Shown here one piece after another: positions 45,715-54,679 of a stretch of DNA of 64,000 nucleotides; position 1 is the stretch's first letter; every line of letters starts with the position of its first letter. The notes under the pieces were generated by a model. That model was given only the letters and a program-made list of their open reading frames with translations. It made no database searches and was not told the DNA's origin. Origin of the DNA: Halomonas halmophila. Lineage in GTDB: Bacteria; Pseudomonadota; Gammaproteobacteria; Pseudomonadales; Halomonadaceae. The stretch is taken from NCBI RefSeq assembly GCF_006540005.1, contig NZ_BJOC01000023.1:31474-95473 (forward strand), given 5' to 3'. The position numbers and the translations under genes are program-made.

Positions 45715-47792
45715 AGGCCTGGAGCCAATACCTGCCGCGACGCAACTGGATGGCCGACGTGCCGATGAAGGTGCTGGCCGGCCCGCTGCTGATCCTCATG
45801 ATTCTGGCGATGATGATCCTGCCGCTGCCGCCCTTCGTGCTGGATCTGCTGTTCACCTTCAATATCGCCCTGGCGGTGATGGTGCTGCTGGTCAGCATGT
45901 TTACCCAGAAGCCGCTGGACTTCGCCGCCTTCCCGGCGGTGCTGCTGTTCACCACCCTGTTGCGGCTGTCGCTCAACGTGGCTTCCACCCGGGTGGTGCT
46001 GATGGAGGGCCACCAGGGTGGCGATGCGGCGGGCAAGGTCATCGAAGCCTTCGGCCAGTTCCTGGTGGGTGGTAACTTCGCCGTCGGTCTGGTGGTGTTC
46101 GCCATCCTGGTGATCATCAATTTCATGGTCATCACCAAGGGGGCGGGGCGTATCGCCGAGGTGGGCGCCCGCTTCATGCTCGATGCCATGCCGGGCAAGC
46201 AGATGGCCATCGATGCCGATCTCAATGCTGGTCTGATCGGTGAGGACGATGCACGCCAACGTCGCACCGAGATTTCACAGGAAGCGGACTTCTATGGCTC
46301 GATGGATGGTGCCAGCAAGTTCGTGCGCGGCGATGCCATGGCCGGCCTGGTGATCATGGTGGTCAATATCATCGGCGGCTTGATGATCGGCATGCTGCAG
46401 CATGACATGGACTTCGCCAGCGCCGGACGCACCTATGTACTGCTGACCATCGGCGATGGTCTGGTGGCCCAGATCCCGGCGCTGGTGATCTCCACTGCCG
46501 CCGGCGTTACCGTGTCCCGGGTCACCACCGACCAGGACGTCGGCCAGCAGATGATTGGTCAGCTATTCGTCAATCCCCAGGTGATGGTTCTGGCCGCCGT
46601 CGTCCTGGGACTGCTCGGTTTGGTGCCGGGCATGCCAAACCTGGTGTTTTTGATCTTCACCGCCCTGCTAGGCGGGCTCGCCTGGTGGATGATGCGCGAG
46701 AAGGAGCGTCGTCTGGTCGAGGAGCAGAGCCAGGAGGCGCCGCCGCCGACGCCGGAGGCCCCCGAGGCCAGCTGGGACGATGTCCAACTGGTCGACACCC
46801 TGGGGCTGGAAGTGGGCCACCGCCTGATCCCCCTGGTGGACGCACAGCAGCAGGGCGAGCTGCTCGGACGTATCAAGAGCGTGCGCAAGAAGTTCGCCCA
46901 GGAGGTCGGCTTTCTGCCTCCGGTGGTGCACATCCGTGACAACCTGGAGCTGTCGCCCAACGCCTATCGGCTGACGCTCAAGGACGCCGAGATCGGTCGT
47001 GCCGAGGCCTATCCCGGGCGCTGGCTGGCCATCGATCCGGGCCAGGTGTCGGGCGGGCTGGAAGGCACCTCGACCAAGGACCCGGCTTTCGGTCTGCCAG
47101 CAGTCTGGATTGATACCGAACAGCGTGAGCATGCTCAGGTGTACGGCTATACGGTAGTCGATGCCAGCACCGTGGTGGCGACGCATCTCAATCACCTGCT
47201 GCATCGCCATGCCGCCGAGATGCTGGGTCGTCAGGAAGTCCAGAAACTGCTCGACAAGCTCGGCGAGGATCAAAAAGGGCTGGTGGAAGAGGTGGTACCC
47301 AAGGCCATCTCTCTGACCGTTCTGCAGCGCATTCTGCAGAACCTGCTGGACGAAGACGTCTCGATTCGCGATCTGCGTACCATCCTCGACACCCTGGCGG
47401 AGCATGCCCCTCAGCAGCAGGATGCGGGGGAGCTGACGGCCGCGGTGCGGCTGGCTCTGGGGCGAGCCATCACCCAACAATGGTTCGCCGGGCACGAAAC
47501 TCTCAACGTCATCGGTCTGGACGGCCAGCTCGAGCAGGTGCTGACCCAGGCGATGAACGGCAGTGGCGCCCTGGAGCCGGGCCTGGCCGAAACACTCATG
47601 GAGCAGGCAGAACAGGCACTGGCGCGGCACGAGGCAAGTGGCGAGCCGCCAGTCCTGGTCGTTCAGCACGGCCTGCGTGCCGTGCTGGCACGCTTTCTGC
47701 GTCGGCGTCTGCGACATCTGGTGGTGATGTCGCAGGCCGAAATTCCGGACGATCGAACCTTGAGGGTTGCGACCCTGGTGGGCGGGCAGTAA
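45711..47792 (+). CDS. flhA: Flagellar export gate protein FlhA
   Basis: FlhA is the largest export-gate subunit; its cytoplasmic ring docks chaperone-cargo complexes. It has 693 residues, eight membrane helices in the first 330 and the cytoplasmic domain (about 350-690). The conserved loop RLSLNVASTRVVLMEG and the cytoplasmic FHIPEP-type segment (MAIDADLNAGLI) are present. It is coupled to flhB (ATGA). Length and motifs are normal. Confidence 0.98.
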   Translation: MKAWSQYLPRRNWMADVPMKVLAGPLLILMILAMMILPLPPFVLDLLFTFNIALAVMVLLVSMFTQKPLDFAAFPAVLLFTTLLRLSLNVASTRVVLMEGHQGGDAAGKVIEAFGQFLVGGNFAVGLVVFAILVIINFMVITKGAGRIAEVGARFMLDAMPGKQMAIDADLNAGLIGEDDARQRRTEISQEADFYGSMDGASKFVRGDAMAGLVIMVVNIIGGLMIGMLQHDMDFASAGRTYVLLTIGDGLVAQIPALVISTAAGVTVSRVTTDQDVGQQMIGQLFVNPQVMVLAAVVLGLLGLVPGMPNLVFLIFTALLGGLAWWMMREKERRLVEEQSQEAPPPTPEAPEASWDDVQLVDTLGLEVGHRLIPLVDAQQQGELLGRIKSVRKKFAQEVGFLPPVVHIRDNLELSPNAYRLTLKDAEIGRAEAYPGRWLAIDPGQVSGGLEGTSTKDPAFGLPAVWIDTEQREHAQVYGYTVVDASTVVATHLNHLLHRHAAEMLGRQEVQKLLDKLGEDQKGLVEEVVPKAISLTVLQRILQNLLDEDVSIRDLRTILDTLAEHAPQQQDAGELTAAVRLALGRAITQQWFAGHETLNVIGLDGQLEQVLTQAMNGSGALEPGLAETLMEQAEQALARHEASGEPPVLVVQHGLRAVLARFLRRRLRHLVVMSQAEIPDDRTLRVATLVGGQ

Positions 47793-47795
47793 GTG

Positions 47796-48188
47796 ATGGG
47801 GCGCCAATGGTTGATATGGTCACCTTTGCTGCTTCTGGTGAGCGGCATGACGTCGGCCGCTGGCAGCTGGGTGGATCGGGAGTCACGCCTGCATGTCAGC
47901 CTGTCCGATCGGGAAACTGTCAGTGCTCCTCTGACATCCGGCGGTCAGGCAGTGGTCGGAGGCTCCATCGCCGATGTGCGCTGGCGGTTCCGTTTACCGC
48001 CGGGCCGCGCCATAGGGGTGCGCCTCTGTCATCCCGAGAGGTGCGTATCCGTGTCCGGTCAGCGTGGCATGACAGGGGCATTGGCAGGATTGGCGGCCGA
48101 TGTCCCATTGCGGTTCCGCTTTGCGCCGAAGGCGGGGCAAACGCCCCTGACCGTGGAGGGGCTGCAGGTGATCGTGAACTATCGGTAA
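47796..48188 (+). CDS. flhE: Flagellar protein FlhE
   Basis: FlhE is a small periplasmic protein described mainly in enterobacteria, where it prevents proton leakage through the export gate. It has 130 residues with a signal peptide (about 1-23), two Cys near 77 and 82 (L-C-H-P-E-R-C) and the C-terminal strand V-E-G-L-Q-V-I-V-N-Y-R typical of the family. The ATG at 47796 is chosen; a GTG one codon earlier is possible. It lies three bases after flhA, in the enterobacterial order flhBAE. Confidence 0.85.
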   Translation: MGRQWLIWSPLLLLVSGMTSAAGSWVDRESRLHVSLSDRETVSAPLTSGGQAVVGGSIADVRWRFRLPPGRAIGVRLCHPERCVSVSGQRGMTGALAGLAADVPLRFRFAPKAGQTPLTVEGLQVIVNYR

Positions 48189-48207
48189 GGTCGATGAGCC
48201 GCGAGGC

Positions 48208-48921
48208 ATGAAGATGTACACAGCACAAGGCAAGATCGAACAACGCGACCTGCTGGAAGAGTACTTGCCCCTGGTGCGCCGTCAGGCATTGGCATTGCAG
48301 GTCAGGTTGCCGGCAAGCATCGAACTCGACGACCTGATCCAGGCCGGAACCGAAGGCTTGCTCGAGGCCCTCGGACGCTTCGATGCCGCTCAGGGAGCCA
48401 GCTTCGCGACCTTTGCCAGCCAGCGTATTCGCGGTGCGATGCTGGACGAGCTGCGTAGCCGCGATTGGCTGCCGCGGAGCGTGCGCCGGAGTGCGCGCGC
48501 CGCCGACGAGGCAGCACGGCGTCTCGAGCAGTCCCTGGGACGCCCCCCGGAAGAGGCCGAGATCGCCGAGTCGCTGGGCATGGACCTCGTTGCTTACCGA
48601 CGCTTGCTAAGTGACACCAACAGTGGCCAGTTATTGCCTTTCGAGGAACTAATGGCCGAGGGGGGCGAGAGTCGCCTGCGGGACAACGAAACGCGCGATA
48701 CACCATTTTCACTACTGGTTGACGAGGACCGTCGTGGCCGCCTGGTAGAAGCCATCGAAGCTTTGCCTGAGCGCGAGAAGCTGCTGATGGCGCTCTACTA
48801 TCAGGAAGAGCTCAACCTCAAGGAGATCGGGGCCGTCCTGGGCGTCACCGAGTCGAGGGTCTGCCAGCTGCATAGCCAGGCCGTCAGCCGGTTACGTAGT
48901 CGCCTTCTGGAAACCGCATAA
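48208..48921 (+). CDS. fliA: Flagellar sigma factor FliA (sigma 28)
   Basis: FliA directs RNA polymerase to late flagellar and chemotaxis promoters. It has 237 residues: region 2 (about 15-90; ELDDLIQAGTEGLLEAL and FATFASQRIRGAMLDELR), region 3 and region 4 (about 175-232; NLKEIGAVLGVTESRVCQLHSQA). It is the last gene of the flhBAE group. FlgM, its inhibitor, is not in this window. Six sites resembling its promoter are found here. Confidence 0.97.
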   Translation: MKMYTAQGKIEQRDLLEEYLPLVRRQALALQVRLPASIELDDLIQAGTEGLLEALGRFDAAQGASFATFASQRIRGAMLDELRSRDWLPRSVRRSARAADEAARRLEQSLGRPPEEAEIAESLGMDLVAYRRLLSDTNSGQLLPFEELMAEGGESRLRDNETRDTPFSLLVDEDRRGRLVEAIEALPEREKLLMALYYQEELNLKEIGAVLGVTESRVCQLHSQAVSRLRSRLLETA

Positions 48922-49111
48922 CCGTAGAGCTGCATTTTTGTTATGCGGGTCGTTAAGGCTAGTGGAGTTTTTGGCAAGTGCTTTGAAATTTATGTGTTTG
49001 ATTTTTAAAAGAATGCGTGTCTGAGAGCAGCGATAATACTCTCACTTTATAGCAGAAAATATCTGGCTTTTGGGTCCAGTTTTAAAATCAGGAGGTGTGT
49101 ATTCCTTCACA

Positions 49112-49957
49112 TTACACTATGTACTTCACCCCCGCCCGGTAGCTATCGGGCTCGAGCCAGAGCTTTTTGTTCAGGTCGCCCGTTAGGCAGAACATGCGGG
49201 GCTGCTTGCGAAAATTGAAGAGCCGATAGAGGTGGTATTGGGCCGCATGATCCCGGGAACACCTGAGCTCGTTGGGCGAGATAAAGAAGGCTGATTCCAT
49301 GGCGAAGGCCGTGGTCTTAACCTCGATCCAGCGTTCGCTGCCATCGTCGGAGAAGGAGCGAATATCGAAGCCTGCGCCATCGCCCTGGGTCGCGGCGACG
49401 TGCTCAACGGCCCCGGCCAGCTTGTTCTCACCCAGTGCCATCAGGCGCTGGCGCTCGTAGGCCATGACGAAGCATTCGCCGGCATGCCCTAGATCGCGAT
49501 TGCGTGCCTCGCGCGCCAGGTAATCTCGCTTGGCGATGTAGCTACCCGGACTCTCTTGAACCTGGGGCGATGTGTTAGGCGGCTCTACAATAATGTTGTT
49601 GAAGGTTTCTGGTGAGCTTTCGATGGCAGGGAGGTCTGCCGCTTGCTGAGCCGCGCGATCAAACTGATCACTTCGTAAAAGACGCTGTTCGACGCAGTCC
49701 ACCAAGCTGGCCTGATAGTTACTTCTTGGCTTATAGCCTGCCACATAGGGGCAATCCGCATCGCGGAGTATGGCGCTAATGTTGCAGTGCTTGAACTCAA
49801 TGGAGCTACGGCTTCGTTTAGGTAAACGTTCTGCGAGCTGACGATTGAGCGCCGCCTTGTTATAGCGTTGCTGCCCCAGCTCGGCGATCAACATTTGATG
49901 ATAGGTGTCGACGATGGCTGCGATTTCCTCGGCCGACCAGGCATCTTCACGGGGCAT
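49112..49957 (-). CDS. DUF3883-domain protein with a PD-(D/E)xK-like nuclease core
   Basis: The 281-residue protein has an N-terminal helical region (about 5-92) of a kind seen joined to varied nuclease domains (W-S-A-E-E-I near 7, S-S-I-E-F-K-H-C-N-I-S-A-I-L near 51-64). Its C-terminal DUF3883 domain (about 155-281) has E161, D198 in G-F-D-I and E212-V-K214, the pattern of a PD-(D/E)xK metal site. A defence or mobile-element role is inferred; no partner methylase or helicase lies beside it. It follows an AT-rich gap after fliA and looks acquired. The start is an ATG. Confidence 0.75.
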   Translation of the reverse strand: MPREDAWSAEEIAAIVDTYHQMLIAELGQQRYNKAALNRQLAERLPKRSRSSIEFKHCNISAILRDADCPYVAGYKPRSNYQASLVDCVEQRLLRSDQFDRAAQQAADLPAIESSPETFNNIIVEPPNTSPQVQESPGSYIAKRDYLAREARNRDLGHAGECFVMAYERQRLMALGENKLAGAVEHVAATQGDGAGFDIRSFSDDGSERWIEVKTTAFAMESAFFISPNELRCSRDHAAQYHLYRLFNFRKQPRMFCLTGDLNKKLWLEPDSYRAGVKYIV

Positions 49958-49974
49958 GGCAGTTACTCAATATT

Positions 49975-50045
49975 CTGGATCTATTGGGTCAGTACCTAGA
50001 ATTCGACGGCACATTACAGGGTATCGGCAACGACGGTTTTGTTGG
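49975..50045 (-). pseudogene. Remnant of the yicC 3' end
   Basis: On the minus strand the reading V-V-A-D-T, C-A-V-E, I-Q-N-I-E matches the last 25 residues of the intact yicC at 51234 (FVADTTQCAVELKV, QIQNIE), with internal stops and about 12 bases missing. DNA similarity is roughly 70 percent. The order and orientation are the same as the true yicC end, so this is a direct-repeat relic flanking the symporter gene. Confidence 0.75.
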
Positions 50046-50056
50046 CCACGATCCCC

Positions 50057-50141
50057 ATCGTTGCCGGGCACTAGGGGGGCCATACCTGCGCACACCGTCT
50101 CCGGCTGACAAGTGTGCGCAGACGACTATGCCGGCAACGAT
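50057..50141. repeat. Nested inverted repeats forming a long hairpin
   Basis: The outer arms are ATCGTTGCCGGGCA and TGCCGGCAACGAT (one bulge) and the inner arms CTGCGCACAC and GTGTGCGCAG (perfect). Together they can fold an 85-base branched hairpin between the yicC remnant and the symporter gene. There is no T-run, so it is not a plain terminator. Its nature is unknown. Confidence 0.7.
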
Positions 50142-50163
50142 TGCAGTGTTCGGCCTCCAGGTG

Positions 50164-51114
50164 TCAGCCGCGAGAGGAGGCAGCCGTAGACGATTCGGTC
50201 GCCGCGGACTGCCGTTTCCAGTAACCGGCCAACAGGGAGCCGGACACGTTGTGCCACACCGAGAACAGTGCCCCGGGCAATGCCGCGCCAGCGCTGAAGA
50301 ACTGGTTCGCCAGGGTGACCGCCAGCCCGGAGTTCTGCAGGCCGACCTCGAAGGCGATGGTGCGTGATGTGGGCGTATCGAAGCGCAGTGCACGTGCGAT
50401 GCCATACCCCGCCGCGAGGCCGATGCCATTATGCGCGATGACCGCCAGCGCGACGATCGGCCCCAGTGTACTCAGTCGTCCGGCATTGAGTGCGACCACG
50501 ATGGCGATGATCAAGACAATGGCGGCCATGGCCAGGGTCGCCAGAGCCGGTTCCACACGCTGGATATGCGAGCCCAGCAGGTGATGAATCACCACGCCCA
50601 GCACGATGGGGGCGACCACCAGTTGCGCGATGCTCATCAGCATGCCCAGCACCGGTACATCGATGCTCTGACCCAGCAGCAACAACGTGATCAACGGCGT
50701 GGCGATGACCGCGATCAAGGTGGACACCATGGTCATCGACACCGACAGTGCCACATGGCCGCCGGCCAGCCAGGTCATCACGTTGGAGGACGTGCCGCCT
50801 GCCGTGGCGCCCACCAGCACCATGCCAATGGTCAGTTCGGTGGAAAGCCCCAGGAGTTTTGAAACCAGCAGCGCCGCCAGCGGCATCACCAGAAACTGCA
50901 GGACAACGCCCACGGCGATGGGCTTGGGCGACTTCACCACCCGCGCGAAGTCGTCCTTGGTGAGCGTCAGTCCCATGGCGAACATGATGATCACCAGCAG
51001 CGTCTTGATATAGCCGGCCAGTCCGGTGAAAAACTCCGGCACAAGGGCCGCGATGACTGCCAGCAGGATGGCCCAGACGGGAAACAGGCGGTTGATGCGT
51101 TCGAAGATTGACAT
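50164..51114 (-). CDS. Bile acid:sodium symporter (BASS) family transporter
   Basis: This is a 316-residue membrane protein of the BASS family, which moves bile acids, pyruvate, pantothenate or similar organic anions with sodium; the substrate cannot be told from sequence. About nine hydrophobic segments are visible. The motifs GATAGGTSSNVMTWLAGG (about 110-127) and E-V-G-L-Q-N-S-G-L-A near 265 are family signatures. The ATG at 51114 (MSIFERINR) is chosen; the longer frame is not supported. It is flanked by yicC and a yicC relic. Confidence 0.88.
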   Translation of the reverse strand: MSIFERINRLFPVWAILLAVIAALVPEFFTGLAGYIKTLLVIIMFAMGLTLTKDDFARVVKSPKPIAVGVVLQFLVMPLAALLVSKLLGLSTELTIGMVLVGATAGGTSSNVMTWLAGGHVALSVSMTMVSTLIAVIATPLITLLLLGQSIDVPVLGMLMSIAQLVVAPIVLGVVIHHLLGSHIQRVEPALATLAMAAIVLIIAIVVALNAGRLSTLGPIVALAVIAHNGIGLAAGYGIARALRFDTPTSRTIAFEVGLQNSGLAVTLANQFFSAGAALPGALFSVWHNVSGSLLAGYWKRQSAATESSTAASSRG

Positions 51115-51233
51115 GGGAATTCCAGGCGTTTGCAGGGGTGATTGTGAGCAGGCATATGATGCCGCAATGTCCCGATGCTCGAAAGTCGACCTTCTGCGCA
51201 TCGCAGCGCGCTGCCGAGGTCACGGCATTGCCA

Positions 51234-52097
51234 TCACTCGATATTCTGGATCTGCTCTCGCATCTGCTCGATCAGGACCTTGAGTTCTACGGCGCATTGG
51301 GTGGTGTCGGCGACGAAGGACTTGGATGACAGGGTGTTGGCTTCGCGGTTGAGTTCCTGCATCAGGAAGTCGAGGCGGCGGCCGATGGGGCCCTTGGCCC
51401 TGAGCTGGCGGCGGACTTCGGCGACATGGGTCTCCAGCCGGTCGAGCTCTTCGGCGACGTCGGCCTTCTGGGCGACGAGCACCATTTCCGCCTCCAGGCG
51501 CTGGGGATCGAGCTCCGCGCGGGCGCTTTCCAGACGCTCCTGCAGCTGTTCGCGCTGGCGGATAAGGATCTCCGGCAGCAGCCGGCGGACCTCGCTGACC
51601 TGCTCATCAATGCCATCCAGGCGTTGCTCGATCAGGGCGGCCAGCTTGTCGCCCTCGCGGGCGCGGCCGGCTTCCAGGTCGTCCAGGGCGCGCCGGAACA
51701 GGGCGCGGGCTTCGGCCTTGATGTTGTCCAGGTCGGGGCCGGGGACTTCCAGCACGCCGGGGTGGTCGAGTAGCGCCAGGGCGTCGGGCATGGCGGCCTG
51801 GGGCACGCTTGCGCGAACGTCGTTCAGAGCGTCGGCCAGGGCGTCGAGCCGCGTGCGATTGACGCTGAACGGGCTGTTGGCGTCGGCGGGTGTGAAGCGT
51901 AGCTGGCATTCCACCTTGCCGCGGGCCAGGCGGCCCCGCAGGGTGTCGCGGAAGTCGGGCTCGAGGTCGCGCAGCGCCTCGGGGAGCCGGAAGTGCGGCT
52001 CGAGGTAGCGCTGATTGACCGAACGCAGCTCCAGCTGCAGGTAACCCCAGTCGGCATCCAGGTCCTGCCGGGAAAAGGCCGTCATGCTGTGGACCAT
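51234..52097 (-). CDS. yicC: YicC family endoribonuclease
   Basis: YicC is a conserved RNase family protein. It has 287 residues. The N-terminal MVHSMTAFSRQD and the C-terminal DUF1732 region with K-G-P-I-G-R-R-L-D-F-L-M-Q-E-L-N-R-E-A-N-T-L-S-S-K are clear. A long charged coiled coil lies between (about 140-235). It is divergent from rph, as in Pseudomonas. Its 3' end is a known integration site for some genomic islands. Confidence 0.95.
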   Translation of the reverse strand: MVHSMTAFSRQDLDADWGYLQLELRSVNQRYLEPHFRLPEALRDLEPDFRDTLRGRLARGKVECQLRFTPADANSPFSVNRTRLDALADALNDVRASVPQAAMPDALALLDHPGVLEVPGPDLDNIKAEARALFRRALDDLEAGRAREGDKLAALIEQRLDGIDEQVSEVRRLLPEILIRQREQLQERLESARAELDPQRLEAEMVLVAQKADVAEELDRLETHVAEVRRQLRAKGPIGRRLDFLMQELNREANTLSSKSFVADTTQCAVELKVLIEQMREQIQNIE

Positions 52098-52286
52098 GTC
52101 AGGCTCCGATCGACGAAACGGTTGGCAAAAGTAGCACTTGGCTGAAGTCCGGAGTGTAAATCATCCCTCGCGGCTGTGCCTGCTCGTCCTCGGCACAGGT
52201 CGGTATTGTCGGTGAGCGCCACGCGCTGGGCCCGGAGCGTGTAGAATGGCGCGATACTTTTATCAGCCAACAGCAAGAGAGGTGTC

Positions 52287-53024
52287 ATGCCTTCGGATAT
52301 TCGACGTCCCAGTGGTCGTGCGACCGATCAGACCCGCGAGATTCGCCTGACCCGCGACTATACCCGCCATGCCGAGGGCTCGGTGCTGGTCGAGTTCGGT
52401 GATACTCGGGTGCTGTGCAATGCCAGTGTCGAGGCCGGTGTGCCGCGCTGGCTGCGCGGCAAGAAGCAGGGCTGGGTGACTGCCGAGTACGGCATGCTGC
52501 CGCGGGCCACCCACACTCGTGGCGGGCGTGAGGCCAGCCGGGGTAAGCAGGGTGGCCGCACGGTGGAGATCCAGCGTCTGATCGGCCGCTCGCTGCGCGC
52601 CTCGATCAATCTCAAGAAGCTGGGCGAGTACACCATTACCGTGGACTGCGATGTCATCCAGGCCGATGGCGGCACGCGCACGGCCGCCATCACAGGAGGC
52701 TGTGTGGCGCTGGTGGATGCGGTGCGTTATCTGCAGCGCGAGAAGCTGATCAAGGGTGATCCCTTCCATCAGCTGATCAGCTCGATCTCGGTAGGCATCT
52801 ACCAGGGCACGCCGGTGGTCGACCTGGATTACCCGGAAGACAGCCGCGCGGGTACCGACATGAACGTGGTGATGGCGGAAAACGGTGAGCTGATCGAGGT
52901 GCAGGGCACGGCAGAATCAGGCACTTACAGTCGCGCCGAGCTCAACGCCATGCTCGATCTCGCCGAGAAGGCCGGCGGCGAGCTGTTCGACCATCAGCGT
53001 GAGGCGCTGGGCATTCGCGACTGA
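52287..53024 (+). CDS. rph: Ribonuclease PH
   Basis: RNase PH trims tRNA 3' ends by phosphorolysis. It has 245 residues. The family pattern is intact: [13 protein letters not shown] at the start, [17 protein letters not shown], and [16 protein letters not shown] (phosphate site) near 130. It is slightly longer than the usual 238. AGAGAGG precedes the ATG. It is divergent from yicC and convergent with crc. Confidence 0.97.
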   Translation: MPSDIRRPSGRATDQTREIRLTRDYTRHAEGSVLVEFGDTRVLCNASVEAGVPRWLRGKKQGWVTAEYGMLPRATHTRGGREASRGKQGGRTVEIQRLIGRSLRASINLKKLGEYTITVDCDVIQADGGTRTAAITGGCVALVDAVRYLQREKLIKGDPFHQLISSISVGIYQGTPVVDLDYPEDSRAGTDMNVVMAENGELIEVQGTAESGTYSRAELNAMLDLAEKAGGELFDHQREALGIRD

Positions 53025-53041
53025 GGACTCCCTTGACGCAA

Positions 53042-53065
53042 CGCGCCGGCGCTGAGGCCGGCGCG
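53042..53065. terminator. GC-rich hairpin between rph and crc
   Basis: CGCGCCGGC/GCCGGCGCG forms a nine-pair stem with a six-base loop between two convergent genes. It could end transcripts from both sides, but neither strand has a T-run. Confidence 0.4.
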
Positions 53066-53083
53066 AGGGCGACGGGGAACCCG

Positions 53084-53851
53084 TTACAGCGTCAGGTCGT
53101 ATTCGACGATCAGCGGTGCGTATTCGGAGAAGGTGGCGTCGTAGTCGATCCAGGCGTCCACCACGTGGCGACGGAAGTTGGGCCCGACGATCTGGTAGTC
53201 GATGCGCCAGCCTTCCTGGCGCTCGCGCGGCTGATCCTGATCGAGGGCTGGCCACCAGGTGTACTCGCCGGCATCGCGGTTGATCTCGCGGAAGGTATCG
53301 ATGAAGCCGGTGGGGCCGAAGACCTGATCCATCCAGGCACGCTCCTCGGGCTTGAAGCCGGGCGTGGTCTGGTTGTCGGCCCAGTTCTCCAGGTCGATGG
53401 TCTTGTGGGCGATGTTCCAGGTGCCGCAAATGATGTATTCGCGCCGCTTGCGGGCCATCTTGCCCAGGTATTCCTGATACTGGGTCATGAAGTTCTGCTT
53501 GGCGGCCGGGTCGCTACCGTCGGGCATCAGGAAGGAGGCGATGCTGAAACGGTCGTAGTCGGCCTGCAGGAAGCGGGCCTCATGGTCGCACTCGGGAAAG
53601 CCCAGGCCGTACATGATGGCCTTGGGAATCTTGCGGCAATACAGGCCCACCCCGGAGAAGCCGTCTTCTTCGGCGTCGAGGAAGTAGCCCTCGTAACCCT
53701 CGGGAAAGAGGATGCTGTCGTCGAGCTCGAAACTCTTGGCCTTGAGGTTCTGCACGCAGACGACGTCGGCATCCTGGTTGGCCAGCCAGTCGAGAAAGCC
53801 TCGGCCGACAGCCTCGCGGATGCCGTTGACATTGATGGTGGCAATTTTCAT
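53084..53851 (-). CDS. crc: Catabolite repression control protein Crc (catalytically dead exonuclease III fold)
   Basis: The 255-residue protein has the exonuclease III/AP-endonuclease fold (KIATINVNGIREA at the start), but key residues are lost. The metal-binding Glu of the QET motif is N35 (VQNLK), the Asp of GDxN is T144 (GTWN), and the His of SDHAP is Y244 (SEYAP). This matches Pseudomonas Crc, a post-transcriptional co-regulator acting with Hfq, not an enzyme. The neighbour order yicC-rph-crc-pyrE is the same as in Pseudomonas. The ATG at 53851 is chosen. The usual automatic label, exodeoxyribonuclease III, would mislead. Confidence 0.85.
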   Translation of the reverse strand: MKIATINVNGIREAVGRGFLDWLANQDADVVCVQNLKAKSFELDDSILFPEGYEGYFLDAEEDGFSGVGLYCRKIPKAIMYGLGFPECDHEARFLQADYDRFSIASFLMPDGSDPAAKQNFMTQYQEYLGKMARKRREYIICGTWNIAHKTIDLENWADNQTTPGFKPEERAWMDQVFGPTGFIDTFREINRDAGEYTWWPALDQDQPRERQEGWRIDYQIVGPNFRRHVVDAWIDYDATFSEYAPLIVEYDLTL

Positions 53852-53942
53852 ACATGGTCCCTTTTGCGTCGCGCGTGTATGATACCCGACGTTTCGACGT
53901 TTGGGTAAATGGCATCGGTCCATGAGCGTGATAGGAGGCCCC

Positions 53943-54635
53943 GTGGCGGATCATCGAGTCGCATCGTCCCTGCAACCCTACCAGCTGGCGTTCATCGAGT
54001 TCGCCATCGCGCAGGGGGTGCTGCGCTTCGGCGAGTTCACCCTGAAGTCCGGCCGTGTCAGTCCGTATTTCTTCAATGCCGGCCTGTTCAAGTCCGGGGC
54101 GGCACTGGCCCAGCTGGGTCGCTTCTATGCCCAGGCCATTGCCGATAGCGGCATCGATATCGATGTGCTCTTCGGTCCGGCCTACAAGGGCATTCCCCTG
54201 GCGGCGACCACGGCGGTGGCGCTGGCCGACCATCATGACCGTGATCTGCCTTATGCGTTCAATCGCAAGGAAGCCAAGGTGCATGGCGAGGGCGGCAATG
54301 TCGTCGGCGCCGAGCTGACCGGCCGGGTGCTGATCATCGATGACGTGATCACCGCCGGCACCGCGGTTCGCGAGGTGATGGACCTGTTCGCCGAGACCGG
54401 CGCCGAGGCCGCCGGCGTCGTGGTGGCGCTGGATCGCCAGGAGCGTGGCGGCGACGACAGCGACCCGCGCAGCGCCATCCAGCAGGTCGAGGCGACCTAT
54501 GGCATGCCGGTGGTCAGTATCGTCAATCTGGACATGGTGCTCGAGTATCTCGAAGTCCATGCCGGAGACTCGCTCAAGGGCCATGCCGAGGCCATTCGGG
54601 ATTACCGCGATCGCTATGGCGTGAACGCCGGTTGA
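53943..54635 (+). CDS. pyrE: Orotate phosphoribosyltransferase
   Basis: PyrE makes orotidine 5'-phosphate in pyrimidine synthesis. It has 230 residues. The motifs [28 protein letters not shown] and the PRPP loop [13 protein letters not shown] are intact. The GTG at 53943 is chosen since AGGAGG lies four bases upstream; an ATG seven codons earlier is possible. It is divergent from crc. Confidence 0.96.
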   Translation: MADHRVASSLQPYQLAFIEFAIAQGVLRFGEFTLKSGRVSPYFFNAGLFKSGAALAQLGRFYAQAIADSGIDIDVLFGPAYKGIPLAATTAVALADHHDRDLPYAFNRKEAKVHGEGGNVVGAELTGRVLIIDDVITAGTAVREVMDLFAETGAEAAGVVVALDRQERGGDDSDPRSAIQQVEATYGMPVVSIVNLDMVLEYLEVHAGDSLKGHAEAIRDYRDRYGVNAG

Positions 54636-54679
54636 GCGAGCGCCCGCTTCGCCGCTTTCATGTCCCCAGGTAGCCTTTT

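Noticed and set aside
50057..50141. Integron attC site
   Set aside because: The arms do not have the RYYYAAC/GTTRRRY core, and no integron integrase is nearby.
53084..53851. Functional exodeoxyribonuclease III
   Set aside because: Three catalytic residues are replaced (N35, T144, Y244); Crc fits better.
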